A stretch of 64,000 nt of DNA from Agapanthus africanus (lineage: Eukaryota; Streptophyta; Magnoliopsida; Asparagales; Amaryllidaceae), in assembly GCA_030015575.1 (NCBI GenBank), contig JASDDO010000018.1, forward strand, positions 381,543,908 to 381,607,907, written 5' to 3'. Position 1 is the stretch's first letter. Every line of letters begins with the position of its first letter. The position numbers were made by a program, and so were the translations under genes. A model generated the notes under the pieces. It saw nothing but the letters and a program-made list of their open reading frames with translations. It was not told the DNA's origin and ran no database searches. Below are positions 10,743-21,000 of this stretch, piece after piece.

Positions 10743-12068
10743 CTATATGATGCGAGGGAAGCTGCACCTGTCATAGAATGAGAGCCTTTTGTGCATGCCG
10801 AAGACACCCGATGTGTGTAGCTCGAGCCATGATATGAAATAGTGCATCGGGAAGATCACGTGCAACACCCCAGGCTCATTAGCATCCGCCGCTCGACTGA
10901 GGCCGTGATACAAGTGTGCCAAGCCGGCGATCCCAACGGCCACTTTTACCCCGATGGTCATCCGGTGAGCTGGGTAAAAGACAGAGGGCCGCATATGGAG
11001 GGAATGCATCGGGAGTGCAAACTAACTTAACCATAGCCCGAGAAATCCTAAGAAGAAGGCCTCTTCGTCCATCCTAGAGGCTACAACTTCCGCAAAAGAC
11101 ATGGTCGGGGAGTTAGGAAGGAAAAAACCCTTTTGGTCTATTTCCTTCGCCGGTAGGTTATCCAAACCTAGACCGAAAGGGTCCTCAAGAGTGGCGAACT
11201 TGGCAGCTTCTGCCGAGAGGACGCTTGGGTGAAGGAACCGAGCGATGAAATCCTCAAAGCTAACTCCGCGACTCCCACGTTCGATGAAAAGGGTCTCATA
11301 GATGTTTAACACTTTGATCAAACTTGGGAATTGGTGTTGAACAGCATTCTCCGGGGTGAGGCCCCTTACTGCTGGCTTAGCATCGAAGACATACTCGTCT
11401 GTCGGAAGCAACTCCTCATAGTGCTCTCCTATAACCGGTAAACCGGAGACCTCTTCGAACTCCTCTAGAGAAATTGACACTTCCCGATCCATTGCAAGGA
11501 AGGTATGAGTAGGGATGTTCCACTGCTCCAAGAAAGCCTTGAACCACCAGGTGGGAAGCATGGGATACTGGAAGAGGGAGACGTAGACCGCGGTGTACAA
11601 CCCTAACCTTATCAACTGCGACTTCTTCGTCGACAGGATATACCGAGCCTACGGAAGATAGCCGATCGGGTGGCGGGGGATCAGACCTATGTTATATGAT
11701 TGCCCCCAAGGTTGCGCCTCGCCTTGACAGATACGGCGTCCCAGGATATCCAAAACCATAGGACGCTGGACCGGGATTGCATCTATGGCAGGATGAAGAA
11801 AGCCCTTCGAAGTCCAATCAACCATCTCCACGGCATACTGCACCGGGGGTGGGCTGGCGTAATGAATCGCCGTGATGGGTTCTGACGGTACTGCGCATGT
11901 GAAGCTCCGTCGACCCATGATAATCTGATTGTACCACGACCCCCAAAGGTGGAGACTCTTATATTCCGGGTCGTGGTCCCTGATCATAGCCAAGACTTCG
12001 CGGTCCAAGGGCGCTTCAGGAAATCCCTCCTCCGAACGAGCAAACGGGAATGAGGTATCGTGAGACAT
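10743..12068 (-). pseudogene. Plant mobile domain-like N-terminal part of the antisense region
   Basis: Begins MSHDTSFPFARSEEGFPEAP at 12068. The key stretch at about 11615-11400 reads YVSLFQYPMLPTWWFKAFLE, then WNIPTHTFLAMDREVSISLE and EFEEVSGLPVIGE. A tryptophan-rich helix, then 'THTF', then 'S(I/V)SLEE(F/V)..(V/L)SGLPV.G' is the recognisable pattern of the plant mobile domain (aminotransferase-like) family, which occurs in transposable elements and in a few host genes such as those of the MAIN/MAIL type. The later part (11009-10743) contains HMRPSVFYPAHRMTIGVKVA and GLAHLYHGLSRAADANE. The family call is by pattern only. Confidence 0.5.
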
Positions 12069-12925
12069 AGTCGCTGCAAGGGAACAAAAGTAGCCGTTAG
12101 TGTTGCAACTCTAACGCTTAGCGTTTAAAAATTTTTAAATTAAAAATTAATTAAAATTAATTACACCACACTGCAGTGCAGTGGGTAGGAAACCAAGGAG
12201 CACCCACAAAATCTGGATGACAATACGTCAGTTAATAAGAAAACCCATCATTGGATGAGATTGTCAGTTGGTCCCCAACAGAGTATTCCCATTAATAAAA
12301 AAAATCCCTAGAGACAAGGAGAAAATCTCCTCTTTCAGAGCAAATCTCTGTCACAGAGTGACACTTGTCAAACTCTGGTCTCAGGGGAATAAGATTCTTT
12401 GAAAGAGCTTAGCTCTGTAATAATAAAATTTTTCATCAAAGAAATTTTTTTCCTAAAAAGTTGAAGTTCTGGGATCTTAAAGATCCATATGAAAAAACTC
12501 TTAAGAGTTCATCATCAGAAGATCAGGGATCTATATTCTGTCAATATGAGCAAAGCTTTGTTCATGGGCTAAAAAACCCTGAAACAAATTCTTGAGAGCA
12601 AAACTCTGTTTATGAAATCCCAAAGGGGATTTCTTTAGATCAAAAGATCTATGAGAGCAAAGCTCTGTTGGTTAAAATTGATTTAATTTAATTTAAAATT
12701 AATTATTACCTAAAGTTTTCTAATTTTGGGAAATGAGAGCAAAGCTCTAGAGTTCTGGAAACAAGACCAAAGCTCTGAAGTTCTTAAGCAAGAGCAAAGC
12801 TCTGGAAATCAAAATCTTGGAAATGGTAAAGATTTTCTAAGGGCCAGGGATCCTATTTATAAGGCGCTTGCGCCCTTTCAGCTCACCCGTTGATCCAACG
12901 GCCAGGACCTTGCCACCGCTGCACT

Positions 12926-14102
12926 CACGTGCGCGCCACGTGAGCGCAACGGTGGGGGGGCATTTGTTTCCCCAATCAGAGGAAAGCTCTATTTGAATTT
13001 CAAAATTCAAAAGTAGAAGCAACGCTTCAGATTCTTTCCTCTGCGCGCAACGCGCCACGTGTCGAAAGCTGATACGCCAGCACAGCGCCCAAGGCAGCGC
13101 GCCCAATCAGAGCAAAGCTCTATTTAAAGCAAAATTAAAGGAAGCAACGCTTCAGTTGCGCAAGTGCTGCGCTGCGCGACACGTGTCAGCGCAGATGCGC
13201 TGCGCCGTGCGCTGCGCGACACGTGCGCAAGCGCAGATGCGCAAGCGCAGTTGCGCTGCGCCGTGTGCTGCGCGACACGTGTCAGCGCAGATGCGCAAGC
13301 GCAGTTGCGCTGCTCCGTGTGCGCTGCGCGACACGTGTCAGAGCAGTTGCGCAAGCGCAGTTGCGCTGCGCTCTGCGCTGCTGACACGTGTCATGCACTG
13401 GGGCGTTTGCGCCAAACAGAATTAAATTCTAGCAAGATTTTTCTGTTCTTGTTAAAACAAGTAAAACAGAAGCCCTTGGATCAAAGATCCAACGGTGGGG
13501 AAAATTCCCCAAATCTCTCAGAAAAATATCTCTTTAACAAAATTTAACAAATTTATGGACACTATATAAAGGCCCCTAGACCCCAAATCAAAAGCATGAA
13601 CATTGTGAGAAATCAAGAACTTTAAACAGAGTGAACTCTGAAGAAATTTCAAGAAGAAAAAGGTAAAAACCTTTAAGATAGAATAATTTCTTCTAATAGA
13701 TCATTGATCTAAGAACAAGATCAATGATCTTCAAATAATAATAAGTGCTTTGCACTTTTTTATGAACCACTGGTTCTCTGAAACAAGAAAAACAAGAAAA
13801 AACTTGTTTTCTTTGATCTAAATTAGATCAAGAAATCAAACAGTGCTTTGCACTTTTTTATGAACCATTGGTTCTGGAATCTAAAAAGATTCTCAAGTTA
13901 ATAGTGCCTTGCACTTGCAAAACTGCGCTGTTGCGCTCTTGGGTTGGCACAAGCCACCAGAGAGCGCCACGTGTCAGCATCTGAACCGCTTGCGCTATGC
14001 GCTTTTGAAATAGAGCCTTGCTCTCTGAAATTGGCGCAACTCACCAGAGCACGCCACGTGTCAGCAGCGCAAGCGCAGCGCACTGGCGCAGCGTGACACG
14101 TG
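12926..14102. promoter_or_regulatory. Array of 11 CACGTG (G-box) motifs in the Tat LTR
   Basis: CACGTG at 12926, 12937, 13056, 13180, 13220, 13276, 13332, 13385, 13968, 14055 and 14097. Most are embedded in (G)ACACGTGTC(A), which also contains the ABRE core ACGTGTC on one or both strands. Five lie 40-56 bp apart within 13180-13390 in a GCGC-rich tandem stretch, just upstream of the TATA box. G-boxes and ABREs bind plant bZIP and bHLH factors; use here is inferred. Confidence 0.75.
13563..13570 (+). promoter_or_regulatory. TATA box of the Tat LTR promoter
   Basis: TATATAAA followed by GGCCCCTAGACCCC, the classic context of a plant LTR promoter. It lies roughly 1.46 kb into the LTR, so transcription would start near 13600. 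It sits about 175-380 bp downstream of a run of five CACGTG motifs. Confidence 0.7.
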
Positions 14103-14938
14103 TCATCATCACAAGCACTTGTGCTCAGTGATTGGCGCAAAGCGCCTGACAAATGCAATGCATTTCTTTTCCTAAAGGGCTAGGCCCAAATCAGAAAGGC
14201 CTAGTAGGCCAAATTAAATTGCAATACAATAAAAAGGGCAGAGCCCAAACAAAATTGATGCTCTGCATCATTTATAAATGAGCAGAGCCTAAATAAAATA
14301 ATAAATAATGCAATGCATTATTTTAAAAGGGGCAGAGCCCAAATAAAGGTCCAACAGAGACCAAGATTAATGTTATGCATTATTAAAAAAAGGGCCAAGC
14401 CCTAGCACAGGCTTAATAGGTCAAAAACAAATAAAAGCATTGAACATTTTTCAACTGGACTTAGCCCAATCATGGCCATAAGTCCTCAAATTAAATTAAC
14501 TGAGCACAGCTGCTCTCTTAAATCAATTTACATCCAGTTCGAGGGTACATCTCCGAACTCCTTTGACTCTTATCGTTGTAATCCTTCAACGACGTCAGAG
14601 AGGTGACGGGTCCCGACAACCACAAACAAAACAAACACACACGACACGAAGTGAACTTCTGGAGCAGGGGAAAGTTGTTACCGCCGAGTGGTAGCGTAAT
14701 TAACTGCAGGGGCTTGCGCCTGCAGGGAAGAGCGTCCCCACAATCAAAAACCCCTCAAGCGAGGGGGAATCTGACGAAGTCTGCTACATCGGCCGCATCC
14801 GCCCAAACCTCCGATATACGGTTCCATAAATCAACTTGGCATCTTCGGAGAGGTGGAAGGATAAAACCAAATAGCATCTGCCCCGAATCTCAGGCAAGAC
14901 GTTCACCGCGTCTCTGTCGCGTCATTCGGAGGGGAACA

Positions 14939-15333
14939 GTACTCATAACCCAATGAGCACCTGTATACTATCTTAGGTGAACAACTGACACCAATGGCTT
15001 GTGAGACCGGCCACCGCCCCTCGTCAGGGTCTATATAATTATACACCAGTCTACACTGGAGTATCGATGCCCAGTTTCGATACTCCTACGACCAGGGATA
15101 TTTAAGGATGCGCTTATAGACCCCCAGCTCCCACGTATGTGATCGCCATCACAATGCTGGTAATCAAGCAAGAATCCTATGGGCTTTATCAACATATACA
15201 TGATGATAAAGACAAACCAGATAGCATACTTTCATCTCGAGTAAGACTGTTCTATCGGTATAGGTCCTCTCTCAATCATCATAATCACCTGCCTGTGACT
15301 ACGATAATTTCCTTGGGGGCATTATAACTAACA
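14939..15333 (-). mobile_element. Angela-type copia LTR fragment (element B), minus strand
   Basis: Read on the minus strand, it starts at 15333 with TGTTAGTTATAATGCCCC and matches, through about 395 bp, the first part of the Angela LTRs at 31682 and 51783. Shared phrases are the 'cacaggc(a)tgtgat' region, the GATAAAGCCCATAGGATTCT stretch, the TCGAAACTGGGCATCGATAC stretch and CTCATTGGGTTATGAG. The Tat element cuts it off at 14939; the rest should lie left of the window. Its own insertion point is in Angela element A, whose sequence resumes at 15334. Confidence 0.8.
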
Positions 15334-17029
15334 GGATTACCCCAAGGTGGAGTGCACGAATAGCCGGGTTTTAGAAGGCAACGGGTCCGCATCTCATGGC
15401 GTTGAGACGGAGGGGATCATACTCTAGAATTGGCGGGCTATTCGACGCACTCGTAGGGGGTATAGGTTGACCCATGGAGGGGTGCTCAAGTTACCGGATT
15501 CCGTGGAGTGCTGGGTGGCCCATTCACTTTGTTGATTGGGGTTGCCTCGCTTCTGGGATTGGCGGGTAACTTGCTGCACTCGTAGGGGTCTAGGTTTTCC
15601 TGTCACAGGCTATCCACACGACAGGGAACGCCAGGTCTCATTTGAAGCTCAAGTGAAACCCGAGGCTCCAGGATTATCCACCACTCTGTGTTGCTTGGCT
15701 GAGATTCTGTGATGTTGCTTTATATCATACCTGGGACGATTATTATATATATATATTTATATATATACTAGTAGATGTTGTATATGTTTTGCACTCGCGC
15801 TAGTCCAGCTCCCACTCTGCCGTTAGTTAAGTAACTTAACGGTTGATGACGGGGCCAAGTGGCGAATGCAGATGGTATATACGTACATTATATTTTTGTT
15901 CCTTTATCTGGTGTGTGTGATATGTTTAATTAATGGGACTGCGTTGATTACGATCAATGCAAGGATAAAACAAATATATATGATGTTGTTGGAACCAAGT
16001 TTTTAAAACAGACATTACAGACGTTTTCTTTTGTTTTGCACATTGGTATTTGGTTAGGAATATATTGCACCTCATTCGACGAGGCAAGGGCCGAAATCCC
16101 TTCATCGGGAGTGACCCCCTGGGCATAAGTTTGCGTCATCGTAATAACTTCACTATAGTCGATTCTTTTGCTTTGTATCGTGGTATTTGATTGGGAATAT
16201 CCTGCATCTCATTCGATGAGGAAAGAGCCGAGATCCCTTCACCATCAGTGACCTTTTTAGCAAAAGTTTGCGCCACCATATATTTGTAAAACCACTCGAT
16301 TCCTTTCAATGATATCAAGTTCATTACGTTAAAGGTTTTTCGCCAAAAACCAGCCTTAGCCCTCCGTCATTTCAGATTAATATTGCTTAGTATTCGTGCT
16401 ACGTATGTCGTGCATTGCCGAGGCGTAGTGTTCGGTATCTCTGTAATGCTTTTCTGCCGCATGGATATGTGGATTGGTTAGGACAGTCGTACGGTTATGT
16501 TGGCATTGTTAAAGACTCGTACGGGTGGGTTTAACGGAATCAAGATAATGACGTGTTGAACTTGACTATGGCTCTTTGATATGTTGGCATTGTCAAGGTC
16601 ACTTGTGTCCTAGGGGTAAAAACACACATCGGGAGTTTTAACCATACAGGAAAATTACCAGGCATGCGCATACCTTCTAGAGTGTGGTGACTTGAGTGGC
16701 TTCCATTAGGTTATCATGCGATGATAGTTGGATCCCGATAGCCACTGATGAGTAGGTTTACTCATCGGGTGATTTTAGATGATTCCGACTAATTCTCCTT
16801 TTGGGTTTGGAGGAGAGTTCGAGGAAACAGTGGGAGATATCCTGATTAGATAAAGTGATTAACCATTCTGATCTAGGTTAGAGTACACGCTGAGTGTTTA
16901 TTTTCTTTCTCTCTTTAGCAGCGACCATGGCCCAACCCTAGATTAAAACTTATGTATCAAGTTAACCGAACCTTCTTAAAACACATTGGCCTTTGGATTG
17001 TCATAGTCGCATATATCATTGTCGCTCAT

Positions 17030-17850
17030 ACTTTTCCCCTTTGCATTTCTTCGGAACATTCCGTATCACTACGAAGATCCACTTTTCTTGGATATGACCA
17101 TCATATAGTTACATACGAACTCGAAGAAACTTGTTTCAGGTCGAGGATGGTTTCCGGTTCTGGAGAAATAAAATAGGATTATTCAGTTGTCATTTCCCTT
17201 TACCATCTCACAGGTTGCGAGGGTTCCTGGTATTTAGGAAAGTACACCTATTGCGCTTATTGGATAGTCTTCTTCCAAGCCATTGGCTGGTGCCGAAAGG
17301 TAGGGAAGGAAGAAAACCAATTAGCCTGAGTGTGGTGTACAGAAGGTAATAAGTAAAGACAAATAAAGGGATTAGAAAGAAGGCAAAGGAAATTGCGACT
17401 GCTATAATTCACGACGAAGCCGCGTATATCATCGCCACTCCTACTTCACCTTTGCTTTTCTCCTGAACATTCTGTATCACTACGAAGATCCACATTTATT
17501 GGATAAGCCATCGTATAGTTATATACGAACTCGAAGGAACTTTTTCCAGTTCGAGGATGGATTCCGGTTCAGGAGAAATCGAATAGGATTATTCAGGTTG
17601 TCTTTTATTTTTACCTTCTCTCAGGTTGCGAGGGCTTTTAGGATTAGGATGGTATACCTATTACGCTTAATGGATAGTCTTCTTCCAAACCATAGGATGG
17701 TACCGAAAGGTAGGGAAGGAAGAAAACCATTTAGCCTAAGGGTGGTGTACAGAAGGTAATAAGTAAACACAAATAAAGGGATTGGAGAGATGGCAAGTAA
17801 ATTTACGGTTACAGTCATGAATCTAGATAGTGGAAGAGACATTATTAGGA
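17030..17850 (+). repeat. ~411-bp tandem duplication inside element A
   Basis: Two copies beginning near GTATCACTACGAAGATCCAC (about 17061 and 17472). Both contain CGAGGATGGNTTCCGGTTC, CTCAGGTTGCGAGGG and GGTAGGGAAGGAAGAAAACC. Period is about 411 bp. The same duplication exists in element D. Confidence 0.85.
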
Positions 17851-18099
17851 ATACCAGGATACCCCTTCGAAATATATTATATGTTTCAGTTTCACTGTGA
17901 GTTGTTAGTTGAAAATTGAATTCCCAATTAGATTCTTACTCCAGGGTATGTATTTACCCGGTTTGATTCTCACATCTGTATAGTGTTACAGATGATGGGT
18001 GGGAGTAGAATATTGGGAATTAGGTGATTATATCCTCTTTATATAGGAATTCGTTGTAATTGGTGATATTTGAGGAAACCGCCTGGGTTTTTCCTGACG

Positions 18100-18104
18100 G
18101 AAAA
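18100..18104. repeat. Target-site duplication, left copy (GAAAA)
   Basis: GAAAA directly precedes the 5' LTR. The partner copy is at 29413-29417. The joined flanks match the uninterrupted homologue in element D near 57295. Confidence 0.85.
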
Positions 18105-18227
18105 TGTAACAACTCCAATTTTTATATACCTAAATTTGATTTAAATTTGAAGTATACTTGGAGTATTGATGTTGCTGAAAACACTTTAAGTATCTATTTC
18201 CCTACAATAATTACAAGAAGGAGCTTT

Positions 18228-18282
18228 TAGCTCATTGGTAATACTTTGCACTGCTGAACCAAGCCACCAGAGTTCGAATCCC
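18228..18282 (+). promoter_or_regulatory. tRNA-like A-box/B-box pair in the Tekay LTR
   Basis: TAGCTCATTGGTA (18228-18240) resembles a pol III A box, and GAGTTCGAATCCC (18270-18282) resembles a B box. Spacing is as in tRNAs or tRNA-derived SINEs. The pair recurs at 26524-26578 in the 3' LTR. The tRNA fold itself is poor, so this is not a tRNA gene. It may be a captured SINE head. Confidence 0.55.
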
Positions 18283-18434
18283 ATGCCCCACATTATTTTT
18301 ATATTGTTTTGTTTTAATTTTATTGGGAAGTCAAACGGTCAAACAGCCATAACACACGAAATTAATGTCGTATAAAAAAAATAAAGTACACCATAAATCC
18401 CCCCAGAAAATTCCCCACCCAACGAGACCTGACT

Positions 18435-18497
18435 CGACCCTGACTCGGCCGAATCGGCCGGCGACTCGGCCGGACTCGGCCGGTCGGCCGAGTCGTC
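18435..18497 (+). repeat. CGGCC-rich simple repeat in the Tekay LTR
   Basis: Repeats of ACTCGGCCG and GGTCGGCCG, all CpG-rich, in an otherwise AT-rich LTR. The matching tract in the 3' LTR (about 26727-26769) has fewer units. Confidence 0.75.
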
Positions 18498-18647
18498 AAC
18501 ACGAAAAAAATTCGTGTTGACTTGGTCTTCACCCCTGCATACTTCAATTTTTCAGAACAGTTATCATTTTCTCATTAAACCTCTTTTAATCCCAAATTTA
18601 ATGAAATTTTAATGAATTTTTACATTTTTAAATATTTTTTTTAATCC

Positions 18648-18679
18648 AAACCCTAACCCTAGCCTAGCCCTATATAAAC
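18648..18679 (+). promoter_or_regulatory. Telo-box and TATA box of the Tekay LTR promoter
   Basis: AAACCCTAACCCTAG (18648-18662) contains the plant telo-box AAACCCTAA, followed 9 bp later by TATATAAAC (18671-18679). The arrangement is kept in the 3' LTR (AAACCCTAACCCTAA at 26911, TATATAA at 26934). Telo-boxes near start sites are known plant promoter elements bound by telomere-repeat-binding proteins. Confidence 0.65.
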
Positions 18680-20888
18680 ACCCCTACCCTATACTATTTC
18701 ACCTCACAACTCTAAGTCCACTCTCCCAAATTCTCGAGAACTCGGTACAAAGAGCGAGAAGTGAAGCGCTGCCGAAACCGACGACGGATTCTGGCGATCG
18801 TAGTAGAACCTTCGCGACGTTTTCGACGCACCGACAATCACCACTTCCCTTAGCCTCCTTAGTTTGTCCAAACCCGTAAGTCCCATCCCTTCTATCTCTC
18901 TTTTCTGTTAATAGAAAATACGACTTTTTTGGAACCCGACGGAAATCGGAACAAACCGATTTCCGATTCCGTTTTTCTACAAATTTCCACTTATCACCTA
19001 ATACATAATACCTAAACCTATCTATGATGACTATTAATCACCTAGAAACCAATTTAAATAAAGTTTCTCACATGAAATGATAGCTTTCTTGTAAAACCGT
19101 ATTCTTTTCATAAAAATACCATGAAGTTTATTTTTATTTATTTAATCAATTCCCTCACTCCTAAATATGTTTATCTTGATAAATAAACTTGTAGAAATCA
19201 ATTTGAATGAATTTTCACACATGAAATGATAACGTTTTCCAATACCGTATTCTTGCGCTTTAATACCTTCAAGTTTAATACATCATATTTAACCTCTAAA
19301 ACTTCATTAACCCTAAAATAAGTCACGAGGTAATGACCTACCTCTACACACACACACAAATATAACCCTAATTGATAGACATCAAAATATAGAATACGAA
19401 AATACAGGACTTTTCACTAAAATACCATATTCTTTATAAACCTTTTCTAAAAGCTTTAAGTTGTACACAATTCTAAATAAAATCTTTTAAAATAAAAGCA
19501 CGATATGTCATGGATATCGATCGTTTATCTAAACTGTCTTGTGGTGTCTAGGCAAGTGTGTCTAGGCTAGTGGTTTTTAATTAGGCCCACGACTGTGGTT
19601 CCTTCCCACTTACCTGGCACTTACCTGGCCGCAATTGACGGTGAAGAGGCGATTTGAGGCTTCTAATGACTTATCGTTTAGACCTTAGAAATAGGCAAGT
19701 TGGCTTAGGAAACCCTAGAAAATAAAATACGGAAAGTTATACCCTTTTACAAATAAATACCTTATATTTATAAAACCGTTTTTCTAAATGAATAGTATTT
19801 GTTAAACCTAAGCAAAGCGCCGCTACAACCCACTTTTGGGGAACCCGTTAGGGATAGTACGGTTCATCGTGCACCCGCGGGCTAGTAGTGCGAGATTCAG
19901 ACCTCCGCAAGGAGCATTCGGTCTCGAAAGGTTTAAAATACGGCATTTAAGAAAAATGTGATTTTTGGAAAATAAAATATTTATTTAAAATTATTCTTGT
20001 ATTAATATATATTTAACTATCATTTAGACACCTATTTTATCATAATATAAAGTTTCCACTTTTTCCGAAAAAAATTACAAGATTTAAAGTTACATTAAAA
20101 TACCATGAATTTTAAATAAAACAATTAATACTTTATTTAGGATATATTCACTAGAATAACACAAATAAAATTCACACTCATTATAACTATAAAGACGAAT
20201 AATAAATACTTGAGGTGTTTTGAAAACTATACAATAATACTTTTTACATAAAACCCTCTCATGTTTTATAAATTACAATAAGGCCCCTAACAAATATAGA
20301 ACTTCAAATTATCTTTCTTTTAGTCTGACTCGGGTTAAAGTCTGACTATTTCTGACTTGAATATGATTCAAGTCAATCTATATTCCTTATATTCCAACTC
20401 AACATGAATCCCAGAATCCAGTTAACAACCTATTCATTTTGACTGAATCAAGCCATGGATATTCATCCATTATTCTGATATTCCATTTACCTGATTATGC
20501 AGTTACAACATGTTTACTGATATCATGGTTTTGGTCAGTCACCTAATTTACACAATATAATACCACATTACTGTTAAAACACTACGGGGTTAAGGGGTAG
20601 ATTGGTACGGAAGGTGTTAAAGGTGGCACGAGGTGGTCAGATTAAGACACCTAACCTGAATTCTATTGCTGTTATACCGTGGCATAACGGTTCCTTGTAC
20701 TACACGTGCCTTAGTCTCTGGCAAGTGAGACTCCCCTCGTATACACTGGCATCCTTCTGTACTAAGCTACAAACAACAGCGTTAACTCAATATTCCATAA
20801 TATTCAACAATATAATACTTTAGAAAATAATTTTACACCGTCTTTCTAATTCTTCTTTATCTTGGGACTTACCGAGCGACCTGTTCGC

Positions 20889-21000
20889 TGACGACATTCT
20901 ATTCTTTCTTCTTTGAATGTCGTCAGGTGCGTTGGACCAAGCTGAGATCGAGCCCACCGTTGAAGATTTGGAGCAGTTCCACGAAGATCCCGAGCTCTAG
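20889..21000 (+). other. Hairpin and 27-codon open frame in the Tekay 5' LTR
   Basis: TGACGACATTC (20889-20899) and GAATGTCGTCA (20915-20925) form an 11-bp perfect stem with a 15-nt loop. The ATG at 20917 lies in the second arm and opens a 27-residue acidic frame (MSSGALDQAE...EDPEL) ending at 21000. The short frame may be chance. The 3' LTR does not show the second arm. Confidence 0.4.

Larger units (their letters stand above)
7284..12068 (-). pseudogene. Antisense accessory coding region of the Tat element
   Basis: A set of long open segments on the strand opposite to gag-pol, in consistent order from 12068 down to 7284. They comprise a plant-mobile-domain-like start, a middle part with a basic cluster, an acidic Pro/Glu/Val/Thr-rich part and a coiled-coil end. 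Some gaps between segments look intron-like and others may be damage; I do not attempt a joined protein. Extra antisense reading frames between pol and the 3' LTR are known in parts of the Tat lineage. Codon-like composition is GC-rich compared with the AT-rich LTR next to it. The start at 12068 lies only about 30 bp from the likely LTR border, so any promoter would have to be in or next to the LTR, read backwards. Function unknown. Treated as part of the fossil element. Confidence 0.7.
1..14938 (+). mobile_element. Tat-lineage Ty3/gypsy retrotransposon, 5' end outside the window
   Basis: Order seen: gag/protease-linker remnants, reverse transcriptase, an extra archaeal-type RNase H, integrase, a repeat-filled 3' region, a long coding region on the opposite strand, then a 3' LTR ending in AACA at 14938. 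The second RNase H and an extra region between integrase and LTR are known marks of the plant Tat/Ogre/Retand group. Immediately after 14938, sequence homologous to an Angela LTR begins, so the element inserted into that LTR. The target duplication cannot be confirmed because the left end is missing. The element is broken, with several interruptions in the coding part. It cannot be dated because only one LTR is in view. Confidence 0.85.
12101..14938 (+). repeat. Tat 3' LTR (~2.8 kb)
   Basis: The right border is supported by the switch from unrelated sequence ending GGGGAACA at 14938 to Angela LTR homology at 14939. The left border is less certain: TGTTGCAACT at 12101 gives a TGTT...AACA inverted terminal pair and lies 10 bp after a purine-rich stretch (AAGGGAACAAAAG, 12078-12090) that may be the polypurine tract. 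Inside are a TATA box (13563-13570), a dense array of CACGTG boxes and very many short palindromes. An LTR of 2-3 kb or more is normal for this clade. Confidence 0.65.
15334..18104 (+). repeat. Element A leader and 5' internal region
   Basis: Non-coding leader homologous to 47690-49340 (element C) and 54538-57300 (element D). It starts GGATTACCCCAAGGTGG and includes an (AT)n tract at about 15743-15770 followed by ACTAGTAGATGTTGTATATG. An ATG context at 16927 corresponds to the start of the gag-pol frame in element C (49339). No long open frame remains. The last five bases (GAAAA) are the Tekay target site. Confidence 0.7.

Noticed and set aside
13124-13547. Cysteine/alanine/arginine-rich open frames on both strands
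   Set aside because: They lie in the GCGC-rich G-box repeat of the Tat LTR and have no domain; low-complexity artefact.
18221-18292. A possible tRNA gene
   Set aside because: A- and B-box-like words are present but the acceptor and anticodon stems do not pair well, and the block is part of the LTR in both copies.
18648-18662. Interstitial telomere repeat
   Set aside because: Only about two units of the plant telomere repeat, within an LTR promoter; better described as a telo-box.
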